A stretch of 55,506 nucleotides of DNA from Muribaculaceae bacterium (GTDB lineage: Bacteria; Bacteroidota; Bacteroidia; Bacteroidales; Muribaculaceae): the NCBI GenBank assembly GCA_024400935.1, contig JAKSLZ010000009.1, positions 1 through 55,506 on the forward strand, in the 5' to 3' direction. The notes under the pieces were generated by a model that saw only the letters and a list, made by a program, of their open reading frames with translations, was not told the DNA's origin and searched no databases. Every line of letters begins with the position of its first letter. Positions within the stretch are counted from its first letter, which is position 1. The position numbers and the translations under genes are program-made. Positions 41,813 to 49,857 of this stretch are shown piece by piece.

Positions 41813-43680
41813 GACTTCTGTTTTTTAGCGGGTTTAACATTCTCAAGATTGCCTATCAGGTCGGCAGCCTCGTCCATCACCTTGCCCATGTCATCGCCGG
41901 CAAGCTCGGGAGCATACTGGGCAAACTCGCACTGTGCCAGTAGGTCGAGCGTAGCCTTGCGCAAGTCGTCCTCCACTCCATAGTCGCTTAATTCGGCGTC
42001 AATATTCTCCTTAGTGAGCTCTGATACAGGGATGCCCAGCTTGTCGCTCAGATATCCCCACATGGCAGTGAGGAGCTCGGCATAGAACTCGGTGCGCTTG
42101 CCGGCCTTCATGTGTGCACGGGCACGCTTGAGGCGACGCTGAGCCACCTTGTTGGCACGCTTGGTCTTCATCAGGCCCACATCGGCACGCAACTTGAGTT
42201 GCTTGCGGTAGTAAACCATCAGCGCAACCATGACGAGCAACGGCAACAGGTAGTACATCCAGTAAGAAGCACCGTCGACCATAAAGTCCTGTGAGCGGCT
42301 CAGACTGATGTCACCCTTGTTGATGTTGCGAATGTCCAAGTTCTTCATGCGGTAGTGGTTAGACGGAGAGCCCTGACCCTTGCCCACCTTGACAGTCGTG
42401 GCGGGAATGTCAATGTTCTCATATTTACCGGTCTCGGGATTGAAATAAGTAAACACACTTGCCGGTATAGTAAATTCGCCCGTGTACTGCGGGATGAACG
42501 TGTAGTTGATGTTCACTGCACCGCTCACGTCATTGCTCACAGGGGCTACCTGTACCTCGGTCTTGGGATCATACACGTCAAACTCCTTGGGGAACTCGAT
42601 GGTGGGAGCCTTGATATACTTGATGTTACCTGTACCCTCGATGATGTAGCTGAGTTGCGATGTCTTGTAAGTCTTCAAGTCGGGAGTCACCGCAGTCCTT
42701 ACAGTAAACTGGCCCACAGCGCCCGTGAATGTGGCAGGACGAGGCTCGGGCAACGGCAGTGCGTTGAGCACCTGCTGGTTAGACTGCACATGCAGTGAGC
42801 GGGGAACGGGACGCGAAATGGTTCCGATGGGTGTACTGAAGTTCTCATACTGCACGGCCTCGATGTTATATTCACCCGAGGTGATGGTGAGCTTGCCACT
42901 CTGCTGCGGATACAGGATATACTTTTGCAGCAACGCCACCTTGTAGTGCTGTCCGTTGAGTGTCTCGTCAAGGTTGAGACTGGGCTTCATCTGCACTTCT
43001 TCAATGAGGAATCCCTCAAATGCGGGCTGCTTGGTCACCTGGAACTGCGAGATGGGATACTTGGTGTAGAGCTTGATGGTGCACACCACTGCCTGCTGCT
43101 CATACACACGCGGCTTGTTGATGTCGATGCGCACAAACAGGTCATTGCTGCCCACGTTCTTGCTGGCGTCAAGCGACAGCGGATCGTTGAAGTTCTCTTC
43201 CTTCTGTCGATCTTCTTCCATCTGCCTCATCTGCTGTTGTTGCAGTTGCTGCTGCTGGCGCTGCCATTGCTCCTCCTCGCTGGGCATCTTGCCAGCCGAG
43301 ATCACCTCAATCGAAACCGAGTTAGACTTCAGCACCTTGCCGCCCACGGTGATAGACGCCGGTCCCACGGTAAACTTACCCTTGGAGGTAGCCCTGTAGG
43401 TCATGGTATAACCCACCGACGACGAGCTGGACGAACCGCCCGAACTGCTCCACGACTGACTGAAACTCTCAGACACTGCCGGGCCATATATCAGCTTGGC
43501 CCACGATACACTGGGCGGAGCAAATCCCTGCCCCTCACCATTTTTAAGCACAAACTCAATTTGGAATGTTGCGCCCTCCTCTACCTTGCTGGGCGCATGC
43601 GCCGTGAATGAAACGGCTTGTGCCGTCCATGTCACTAACAGCACCGCCAGCAGTATGGTTGTTCTTTTTATTATATTCAT
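41809..43680 (-). CDS. batD: BatD oxygen-tolerance protein
   Basis: The 623-residue protein has a signal peptide (1-22). A long periplasmic beta-rich region follows ('VSFTAHAPSKVEEGATFQIE' at the start, 'INKPRVYEQQAVVCTIKLYT' near 210), interrupted by a Ser-rich patch and a Gln-rich patch (QRQQQQLQQQQMRQ, about 145). There is one membrane helix (about 475-492) and a basic cytoplasmic tail. This is the BatD layout. It lies between batC and batE and overlaps batE. Confidence 0.9.
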   Translation of the reverse strand: MNIIKRTTILLAVLLVTWTAQAVSFTAHAPSKVEEGATFQIEFVLKNGEGQGFAPPSVSWAKLIYGPAVSESFSQSWSSSGGSSSSSSVGYTMTYRATSKGKFTVGPASITVGGKVLKSNSVSIEVISAGKMPSEEEQWQRQQQQLQQQQMRQMEEDRQKEENFNDPLSLDASKNVGSNDLFVRIDINKPRVYEQQAVVCTIKLYTKYPISQFQVTKQPAFEGFLIEEVQMKPSLNLDETLNGQHYKVALLQKYILYPQQSGKLTITSGEYNIEAVQYENFSTPIGTISRPVPRSLHVQSNQQVLNALPLPEPRPATFTGAVGQFTVRTAVTPDLKTYKTSQLSYIIEGTGNIKYIKAPTIEFPKEFDVYDPKTEVQVAPVSNDVSGAVNINYTFIPQYTGEFTIPASVFTYFNPETGKYENIDIPATTVKVGKGQGSPSNHYRMKNLDIRNINKGDISLSRSQDFMVDGASYWMYYLLPLLVMVALMVYYRKQLKLRADVGLMKTKRANKVAQRRLKRARAHMKAGKRTEFYAELLTAMWGYLSDKLGIPVSELTKENIDAELSDYGVEDDLRKATLDLLAQCEFAQYAPELAGDDMGKVMDEAADLIGNLENVKPAKKQKS

Positions 43681-43722
43681 ATGATATCAAGTTTCACTTC
43701 TCTGTTACACAACCAGTAAGCG

Positions 43723-44601
43723 TCACCACTTGTGACTCGTCGATGCACGTTCGCCACGCTGCATCTGCGCCTGTCGGGCCTGTATCCTGCGTTGCGTCTC
43801 GTTCTCCTGGTTTTGCATCGTCTTGAGAATCTGTTCAGCACCTTGTTGACTCACACCACCCTGCTGGTTCTGGCCCTGTTGGTTCTGCCCCTGCTTAGGA
43901 TCCTGTTTGTCCTGGTTCTGCTTATCCTGATTCTGCTGATCTTGGTTCTGTTTATCCTGATTTTGCTGATCTTGGTTCTGCTGATCTTGATTCTGCTTAT
44001 CCTGGTTCTGCTTATCCTGATCTTGCTTGTCTTGGTCCTGATTCTGGTCCTTGTTGTCCTTATTGTCCTTATTATCTTTGTTGTCCTTATTATCCTTGTT
44101 TTGGTCTTGCTCTTTCTTCTTGAGCTGAGCCAGACGCAGGTTGTCACGTGCGTCGTTGTCCTCAGGGTTGCATCTCAAGGCATCCTTGTAGTGCTCGATA
44201 GCCTGGTCATAGTCCTCGCGGCCAAAGGCGATGTTACCCAGGTCGTAATGAACCTTGTTGAGCAAATTGCGGTCGGCAATGCTCTTAGCCAGAGTCTGCA
44301 GCATCCCCTCGGCACGAGCCACAGGATTATTCTTATCATCTTTAGACGCAGTGCCGTTGCCCTGCTTGAGCAACGTGGTAGCGAGGTTAAAAGTAGCGAT
44401 TTGCGAGATGGGATTGGCCTGCAGCGCCTTGTTGTATTCCACCTCGGCCTCGGCATAACGCTTCTCCTTGAAGAGGCGGTTGCCACTGCGTATGTAGTTG
44501 CGTTCCTTCTTGTTAGATGTGTCCTGTGCTGTAGCCGGCACGCTCATGGCCATCACAAGCGCACTCACCAGGAACAATATCTTAATGCTCAGGTGTTTCA
44601 T
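43723..44601 (-). CDS. batC: BatC, TPR protein with a repetitive Asp/Gln/Lys/Asn tail
   Basis: The 292-residue protein has a signal peptide (1-25) and tetratricopeptide repeats (about 35-150, 'EDYDQAIEHYKDALRCNPED'). A long low-complexity tail follows: KDN repeated about five times, then about nine units of the NQDKQ/NQDQQ type (about 165-235), then GQNQQG. BatC proteins usually have such Gln-rich tails. The 15-bp DNA period of the repeat makes length variation between strains likely. It overlaps batB by four bases. Confidence 0.85.
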   Translation of the reverse strand: MKHLSIKILFLVSALVMAMSVPATAQDTSNKKERNYIRSGNRLFKEKRYAEAEVEYNKALQANPISQIATFNLATTLLKQGNGTASKDDKNNPVARAEGMLQTLAKSIADRNLLNKVHYDLGNIAFGREDYDQAIEHYKDALRCNPEDNDARDNLRLAQLKKKEQDQNKDNKDNKDNKDNKDNKDQNQDQDKQDQDKQNQDKQNQDQQNQDQQNQDKQNQDQQNQDKQNQDKQDPKQGQNQQGQNQQGGVSQQGAEQILKTMQNQENETQRRIQARQAQMQRGERASTSHKW

Positions 44602-45638
44602 TTCTGCTTGTCTTTAGTAAAGAAGTTATATTTTTCTAACCACGGGTTCTTGCGCTCCAGCAAGACGATGAGTCCTATAAGCAGTAGCACGGCTATCCAT
44701 GCAAACACGGGGAACTGCTCGTCATGCTGTGTGTAAGAATAGGTTGAGATATCGCTCTTTGCCAGCTTGTCGAGTGTGTCATAGAGGGTCTCTACCGCGT
44801 CATTGGCATTACCGCTCACATAGGCTCCCTTGCCCGCACCGGCAATATCTTGACCCATCTTCTCGTTAAGGGCGGTGACCACAGTCTTGCCCTCGTCGTC
44901 TGTCAAAAACTCGCCATTGCCCATGGGGATGGGAGCACCCTGTGCCGAGCCCACGCCCATCACGTCTACCTGCACGCCTTTCTTCTGGGCACGCTTGGCA
45001 GCATCCACGGCATCGTCCTCAAAGTTTTCGCCGTCAGTAATGATGATGATAGCCTTCTGCGCATTTTTGTTCTGTGAGAACATATTCATCGACAAGTCGA
45101 TAGCCGAACCTATGGCTGTGCCCTGCGACGCTATCATATTGGTGTTGATGCCGTTGAGGAACAACTTGGCCGACGAAGCGTCGCCGGTGAGCGGCATCTG
45201 CATTTGGGCTTTGCCGGCAAATACCACCAGGCCCACCTTGTCGTTTTCAAGACGGTCAATGAGTTTCTCTAGGATGAGTTTTGAACGTTGCAGGCGCGAG
45301 ATATCCTGCTCATTATCTGACGTGCTGGCATTCATTGAGTTAGAAACGTCAATAGCCACTACAACCTCGATGCCGTGCACCTTGCCGGTGGCCTTGCCTG
45401 CTCCCGCACGCGGACGTGCCAGGATGATGATGACCATAGTGAGCAGCAACAGCTCTAGGCCGAGCTTTACCCACGGCTTATAAGGTGACACGTCGGGCAT
45501 GAGGTCGGCAATGACCTGCTCGCGACCAAATATATTGAGATTGCGCTTGCGCCTCATGCGCGACCACATGAACACCAACACCACTGCCGGGATGAGCAGC
45601 AGCAGGTACAAGTATTCTGGATTAGCAAAACTAAACAT
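44598..45638 (-). CDS. batB: BatB, von Willebrand A-domain membrane protein
   Basis: The 346-residue protein has two N-terminal membrane helices (about 8-24 and 58-76). A periplasmic-facing VWA domain (about 90-290) carries the metal-site motif DVSNSMNAS and ITDGENFEDD, and a final helix (about 310-330) follows. VWA domains bind partner proteins through a metal ion; BatA and BatB are thought to pair. It starts 54 bases after batA. Confidence 0.9.
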   Translation of the reverse strand: MFSFANPEYLYLLLLIPAVVLVFMWSRMRRKRNLNIFGREQVIADLMPDVSPYKPWVKLGLELLLLTMVIIILARPRAGAGKATGKVHGIEVVVAIDVSNSMNASTSDNEQDISRLQRSKLILEKLIDRLENDKVGLVVFAGKAQMQMPLTGDASSAKLFLNGINTNMIASQGTAIGSAIDLSMNMFSQNKNAQKAIIIITDGENFEDDAVDAAKRAQKKGVQVDVMGVGSAQGAPIPMGNGEFLTDDEGKTVVTALNEKMGQDIAGAGKGAYVSGNANDAVETLYDTLDKLAKSDISTYSYTQHDEQFPVFAWIAVLLLIGLIVLLERKNPWLEKYNFFTKDKQK

Positions 45639-45692
45639 ATATTATATATAAACTGTCAAGTCTAAAATTCATAAATGTGCCATGACATCTCA

Positions 45693-46685
45693 TCAGGGGA
45701 TGCGACGCATGACTGTGTATTCACACACTAGATACAGCACCAGCAACGCCATCAAGGCCAGTGCCCAGGGCTGATAATGGTCCTCGGTGTGCGAGAAGCG
45801 CTGCACGTCCATGTGGGTTTTCTCCAGCTTGTCGATCTCGGCAAATATCTGCTTGAGCACGCCCTTGTTGGTTGCCCTGAAATACTTGCCGCCTGTTGTC
45901 GAAGCTATCGAGCGCAACGTTGCCTCATCGATCACTACGGGCATGTTTTGATACTGGATGCTGCCTCCATAGCTGCTCACAGGGTAAGGTGCACTGCCGT
46001 TGCTGCCCACACCTATTGTGTAAATCTTAATGCCATACTTCTTGGCCACCTGCGCCGCAGTCACCGGAGCCACTACACCGCAGTTGTTTGAACCGTCGGT
46101 GAGCAGGATGAGGCTCTTAGACTTTGCCTTGCCGTCCTTGATGCGGTTAATGGCTGTGGCGATGCCGTCGCCTATCGCGGTGCCGTCTTCAAGCATACCT
46201 ATCTGTACCTGCTGGATGGCGTTGACCAGTATAGTGTTGTCCATTGTCATGGGCACCTGTGTAAAGCTCTCCGAAGCAAATATCACAAGACCTATGTTGT
46301 CATTCTCACGGCCGCTCACAAACTGCACGGCCACGTCCTTGGCTGCCTCCAGGCGGTTAGGCGAGAAATCCTTGGCAAGCATACTGGCCGAGAGGTCCAG
46401 GGTGAGCACAATGTCGGTTCCCTCCACGTCGCTGGTTGCCCAGCTCTCATGGCTCTGAGGGCGGCACAAAATGATGATGAGGCAGCCCAGCATAGCCAGC
46501 TTGACGCCAAAGAGGACATGCCTCATGTGGGCCTTCCACGATGTGGGCAACGAGTCAAACGGCTCGGTCGTTGACATGCGCATTGCGGGCTGGGCCGAGC
46601 GTCCACTGTACACATACCACGCTATCAGCGGGATGTAGAGCAGGAACAGCCACAGCATTGCCGGATGTGAGAGATTAGAAATCAT
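45693..46685 (-). CDS. batA: BatA, von Willebrand A-domain membrane protein
   Basis: The 330-residue protein has the same layout as BatB: two N-terminal helices (about 7-25 and 56-74), a VWA domain with MIDAS motif DLSASMLAKD and LTDGSNNCG (about 90-295), and a C-terminal helix (about 308-325). Its start overlaps the preceding membrane-protein gene by four bases, indicating translational coupling. Confidence 0.9.
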   Translation of the reverse strand: MISNLSHPAMLWLFLLYIPLIAWYVYSGRSAQPAMRMSTTEPFDSLPTSWKAHMRHVLFGVKLAMLGCLIIILCRPQSHESWATSDVEGTDIVLTLDLSASMLAKDFSPNRLEAAKDVAVQFVSGRENDNIGLVIFASESFTQVPMTMDNTILVNAIQQVQIGMLEDGTAIGDGIATAINRIKDGKAKSKSLILLTDGSNNCGVVAPVTAAQVAKKYGIKIYTIGVGSNGSAPYPVSSYGGSIQYQNMPVVIDEATLRSIASTTGGKYFRATNKGVLKQIFAEIDKLEKTHMDVQRFSHTEDHYQPWALALMALLVLYLVCEYTVMRRIP

Positions 46686-47653
46686 TCCTGGCCCTCCTCT
46701 CCTTGTTTTTCGGCAGCCTCTTCAACAGGCTTAGTCAATTCCACAAAGTCCATAGCATGCTTGTAAGCGAGCTCATTGTCATCGGCCAGCGGACGCACAT
46801 TGGCAAATTTCACCATGTCGGCCACCTCAAGTATCATGCTCAGCTGCTCTTTTACAGCCAGCGTCTCCTTGTTTTTCTTGAGCGTGTCGATAATCTGCGA
46901 CGAGGTCATCTCCATCGCGTTAATTTTGAAGCGGCGGTCGATATAGACTCGCAGGATGTCGGTAAGGCCTGTGAAGTACTCCTTCTCACGGCCGTTCTGC
47001 CACAAGTTCTCGTTCTTGAGGTTCTTAAGGTTCACCATAGCCTCCTCATAGGGCGGCAGGCGCTTGCGGCGCGACATGCCCAGCTTGCGGCCCTTCTTGT
47101 ACCAGAAGAAATAGTAGTACAGGCCGGCCGAGGCCAGAATCATGAGTATGAGGTATATCCACCAGTAGTCGGCAATGAAGTCGGGTACCCAGTCAAACAC
47201 CTCAAACGGCACATCAATCACCGGCTTATAGTCATGGATGCTCTGGAGGCTGTCAACCATCACGGGCACAACCTTGAGGGCAAGTTTGGGAGTGCGCACG
47301 GTGTCTTTGTTCACCACATAGGGCAGCGGAGTGATCACATACATGCCCGAGTCAAACGACTGCAGGATGATGTCGCGGTTTATCTGGATGCGGCCGTTAC
47401 CCAGGTCGGTGGTGTCGGCCACATTCTTGGCGGCAATCTCCACCATAGAGCTGATGGTGTCGCTGTTTTCCCAGGGGAAGAAGCCCACCGTGCCCTTATC
47501 CTGCACAATCTCGATGTGCATTGCCGTGGTCTTGCCCATGAGCAACGTTGCCGAGTCAAGACGCGCGGTGATGGTGGTGTTGCCGGCCCATGCGGCCTGG
47601 CTACACACCGCCAGCAGTGTCAATGCAAATATTATCTTGTTGATAATCTTCAT
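46682..47653 (-). CDS. membrane protein of the bat operon, unnamed
   Basis: The 323-residue protein has a signal peptide (about 1-23). A periplasmic beta-sandwich domain (about 25-150, 'ITARLDSATLLMGKTTAMHIE') recalls the BatD N-terminal repeats. A membrane helix (about 168-188) and a cytoplasmic helical domain ending in an acidic tail follow. It occupies the position between the DUF58 gene and batA where a conserved hypothetical protein is usual in Bacteroidetes. A role in assembling the Bat complex is plausible but unproven. Confidence 0.8.
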   Translation of the reverse strand: MKIINKIIFALTLLAVCSQAAWAGNTTITARLDSATLLMGKTTAMHIEIVQDKGTVGFFPWENSDTISSMVEIAAKNVADTTDLGNGRIQINRDIILQSFDSGMYVITPLPYVVNKDTVRTPKLALKVVPVMVDSLQSIHDYKPVIDVPFEVFDWVPDFIADYWWIYLILMILASAGLYYYFFWYKKGRKLGMSRRKRLPPYEEAMVNLKNLKNENLWQNGREKEYFTGLTDILRVYIDRRFKINAMEMTSSQIIDTLKKNKETLAVKEQLSMILEVADMVKFANVRPLADDNELAYKHAMDFVELTKPVEEAAEKQGEEGQE

Positions 47654-47656
47654 GTT

Positions 47657-48529
47657 TTATCCTCTTTTCTTAAACAATGCCATGAGCGACTTCACATAGT
47701 CCTCATGAGTGGCCACACTGGCCATATCCACGTTGCAGCGCATCACCACGTCCTGCATAGCCTGCTGGCGGTCATACCACCACTTGCTGTAAGCCTTGCG
47801 CACCTTGCTGCTGCTGGTGTTAACCCAGCGTGTTGTGCCGCGCTCGGCATCGAGCACCTTCATCAGGCCCACATCGGGCAACTGTGCCTCGCGGTGGTCA
47901 TACACCTGAATGGCTATCAGGTCGTGCTTGTGGTTGGCTATCGACATCGACTTGAAGTAGTCGCCGCTGTCAATGAAGTCGCTCACCAGGAATGTGGTGC
48001 ACCTCTTCTTGAGAGCACTGGTCATGTATTCCAGCGCATGGTTGATGTCGGTGCCGTTGCTCGTGGGTTCAAAACTGAGCAGCTGGCTGATGAGCAGCAG
48101 TATGTGCTTGCGCCCTTTCTTGGGAGGGATGAACTTCTCTATCTTGTCAGTAAAGAAGATGAGCCCCACCTTATCGTTGTTCTGGATAGCCGAGAACGCC
48201 AGCGTAGCCGCTATCTCGGCCATCATCTCACGCTTGGCAACTCCCATAGCGCCAAAGTCCTTACTGCCTGACAGGTCAACCATGAGCATCACGGTGAGTT
48301 CACGCTCCTCTTCATACACCTTCACGTAGGGCTTGTTGTAGCGTGCGGTAACGTTCCAGTCGATGTCGCGCACGTCGTCACCATAGTTGTACTCGCGCAC
48401 CTCGCTGAAGGTCATACCGCGGCCCTTGAAGGCCGAGTGGTACTCGCCGGCAAATATGTTTTGCGAAAGTCCCTTAGCCTTGATTTCGATGTTGCGGACT
48501 TTCTGAAGCAATTCGTTTCGTTCCATCAC
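47657..48529 (-). CDS. DUF58 protein of the bat operon
   Basis: The 290-residue cytosolic protein matches DUF58, with 'GEYHSAFKGRGMTFSEVREY' and 'DIDWNVTARYNKPYVKVYEEE' in the N-terminal half and a VWA-like second half ('VMLMVDLSGSKDFG'). DUF58 proteins almost always accompany MoxR ATPases and are thought to be their partners or adaptors. It starts 8 bases after moxR and ends 3 bases before the next gene. Confidence 0.92.
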   Translation of the reverse strand: MMERNELLQKVRNIEIKAKGLSQNIFAGEYHSAFKGRGMTFSEVREYNYGDDVRDIDWNVTARYNKPYVKVYEEERELTVMLMVDLSGSKDFGAMGVAKREMMAEIAATLAFSAIQNNDKVGLIFFTDKIEKFIPPKKGRKHILLLISQLLSFEPTSNGTDINHALEYMTSALKKRCTTFLVSDFIDSGDYFKSMSIANHKHDLIAIQVYDHREAQLPDVGLMKVLDAERGTTRWVNTSSSKVRKAYSKWWYDRQQAMQDVVMRCNVDMASVATHEDYVKSLMALFKKRG

Positions 48530-48537
48530 ACGCAGGA

Positions 48538-49533
48538 TCAGGGCACTGCAATCTTGTCAAGTATTTCACTGATAATCTCGTCGGCGCCGATGTTGCTGGC
48601 CTCGGCCTCATACGACAAGCCAATGCGGTGACGCATCACGTCATGGCACACGGCACGCACGTCCTCGGGGATTACATAGCCGCGGCCTTTGAGGAATGCA
48701 TAAGCGCGGGCAGCAAGGGCCATGCTGATTGACGCACGGGGTGATGCACCGAAGCTTATCATGTCCTTGAGGTCCTTCAGGCCATACTCGCCGGGGTAAC
48801 GTGTAGCAAACACGATGTCGACGATGTAGCGCTCTATCTTCTCGTCCACATATATCTTCTGGACTATCTCGCGAGTCTCAACGATGTCGCGCGGTGTCAC
48901 CATGGGGACAACAGTCTTCTGCTCAGGCGAGATGTTCATCTTGATGATGCTTGCCTCCTCGGCCTTGCTGGGATAACCTATCACGACCTTCATCAAGAAA
49001 CGGTCTACCTGTGCCTCGGGCAGCGGGTAGGTACCCTCTTGCTCAATGGGGTTCTGGGTAGCAAGCACCAGGAAGGGGTCGTCAAGTTTAAACGTCTTCT
49101 CGCCTATTGTTACCTGACGCTCCTGCATTGCCTCAAGCAATGCGCTCTGCACCTTGGCGGGAGCGCGGTTGATCTCATCGGCCAGCACAAAGTTAGCAAA
49201 CACCGGACCCTTCTTCACCTCAAAGCTCTCCTTCTTGATGCTGTAGACCATAGTGCCCACAACGTCGGCAGGAAGCAAGTCGGGAGTAAACTGGATGCGG
49301 CTGAACTGCCCGTCGATGAGCGACGAGAGGGTTTTTATAGCAAGGGTCTTGGCAAGACCGGGCACGCCTTCAAGCAGCACGTGGCCGTTGGCCAGCAGTG
49401 CGATAAGAAGCGACTCAACAAGGTGTTTCTGGCCCACGATAGTCTGGTCCATACCCTGCTTGATCATATTCACAAAATTGCTTTTACTAGCAATCAAATC
49501 ATTCAGCTCTCTGATATTAACAGTTTCGCTCAT
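48538..49533 (-). CDS. MoxR-family AAA+ ATPase
   Basis: The 331-residue protein has a Walker A-type loop (EGVPGLAKT), Walker B (LADEINRAP), sensor region 'LATQNPIEQEGTYPLPEAQ' and the C-terminal lid helices typical of MoxR. MoxR ATPases act as chaperones that mature VWA-domain proteins, here presumably BatA and BatB. It is the first gene of the eleven-gene minus-strand run, with promoter box 49569-49576. Confidence 0.93.
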   Translation of the reverse strand: MSETVNIRELNDLIASKSNFVNMIKQGMDQTIVGQKHLVESLLIALLANGHVLLEGVPGLAKTLAIKTLSSLIDGQFSRIQFTPDLLPADVVGTMVYSIKKESFEVKKGPVFANFVLADEINRAPAKVQSALLEAMQERQVTIGEKTFKLDDPFLVLATQNPIEQEGTYPLPEAQVDRFLMKVVIGYPSKAEEASIIKMNISPEQKTVVPMVTPRDIVETREIVQKIYVDEKIERYIVDIVFATRYPGEYGLKDLKDMISFGASPRASISMALAARAYAFLKGRGYVIPEDVRAVCHDVMRHRIGLSYEAEASNIGADEIISEILDKIAVP

Positions 49534-49568
49534 AGTGTTTCTATAATTTCCTATTTTATTTTATGGTG

Positions 49569-49576
49569 CAAAATTA
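49569..49576 (-). promoter_or_regulatory. -7 promoter box of the bat operon (TAATTTTG, minus strand)
   Basis: This full consensus match lies 35 bases before the moxR ATG. The remaining intergenic sequence to 49810 is AT-rich, with a weak GCCGGCAG/CTGCGGC hairpin near 49708 and no gene. Confidence 0.75.
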
Positions 49577-49813
49577 TCAATTTGCCGTTAATTGTGCTAT
49601 AGTTTTTTCGTTAATGATATGTATTTTAAGTTAACTATGTTAAAGTATTGCGGTAGTCAAGTTAAAAAAACTTTAAATATCTGTCACGGAGTAAAAAAAT
49701 CACCGCCGGCAGCGCTACCTGCGGCAATGATTCAGTAGAGCAAAATCCCCCTCAAGCGGATTATCAACACACAAGAAAACGTAATATTATTTGGCTGGGT
49801 GGAGGCTATGTAG

Positions 49814-49821
49814 TAACTTTG
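49814..49821 (+). promoter_or_regulatory. -7 promoter box (TAACTTTG)
   Basis: This full consensus match is 36 bases before the ATG at 49858. It overlaps a possible TTG start at 49819, which is therefore rejected. Confidence 0.8.
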
Positions 49822-49857
49822 CAAAAACATACAAATCATGTCACTCACATTACAACG

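Noticed and set aside
43732-44736. 334-codon plus-strand frame very rich in Leu/Val/Ile
   Set aside because: It is antisense to batC and batB. The apparent hydrophobic protein comes from reading the Asp/Gln/Asn codons backwards.
46703-48271. 522-codon open frame on the plus strand
   Set aside because: It covers parts of the DUF58 and bat membrane-protein genes on the opposite strand and has a His/Val/Leu-rich composition typical of antisense frames.
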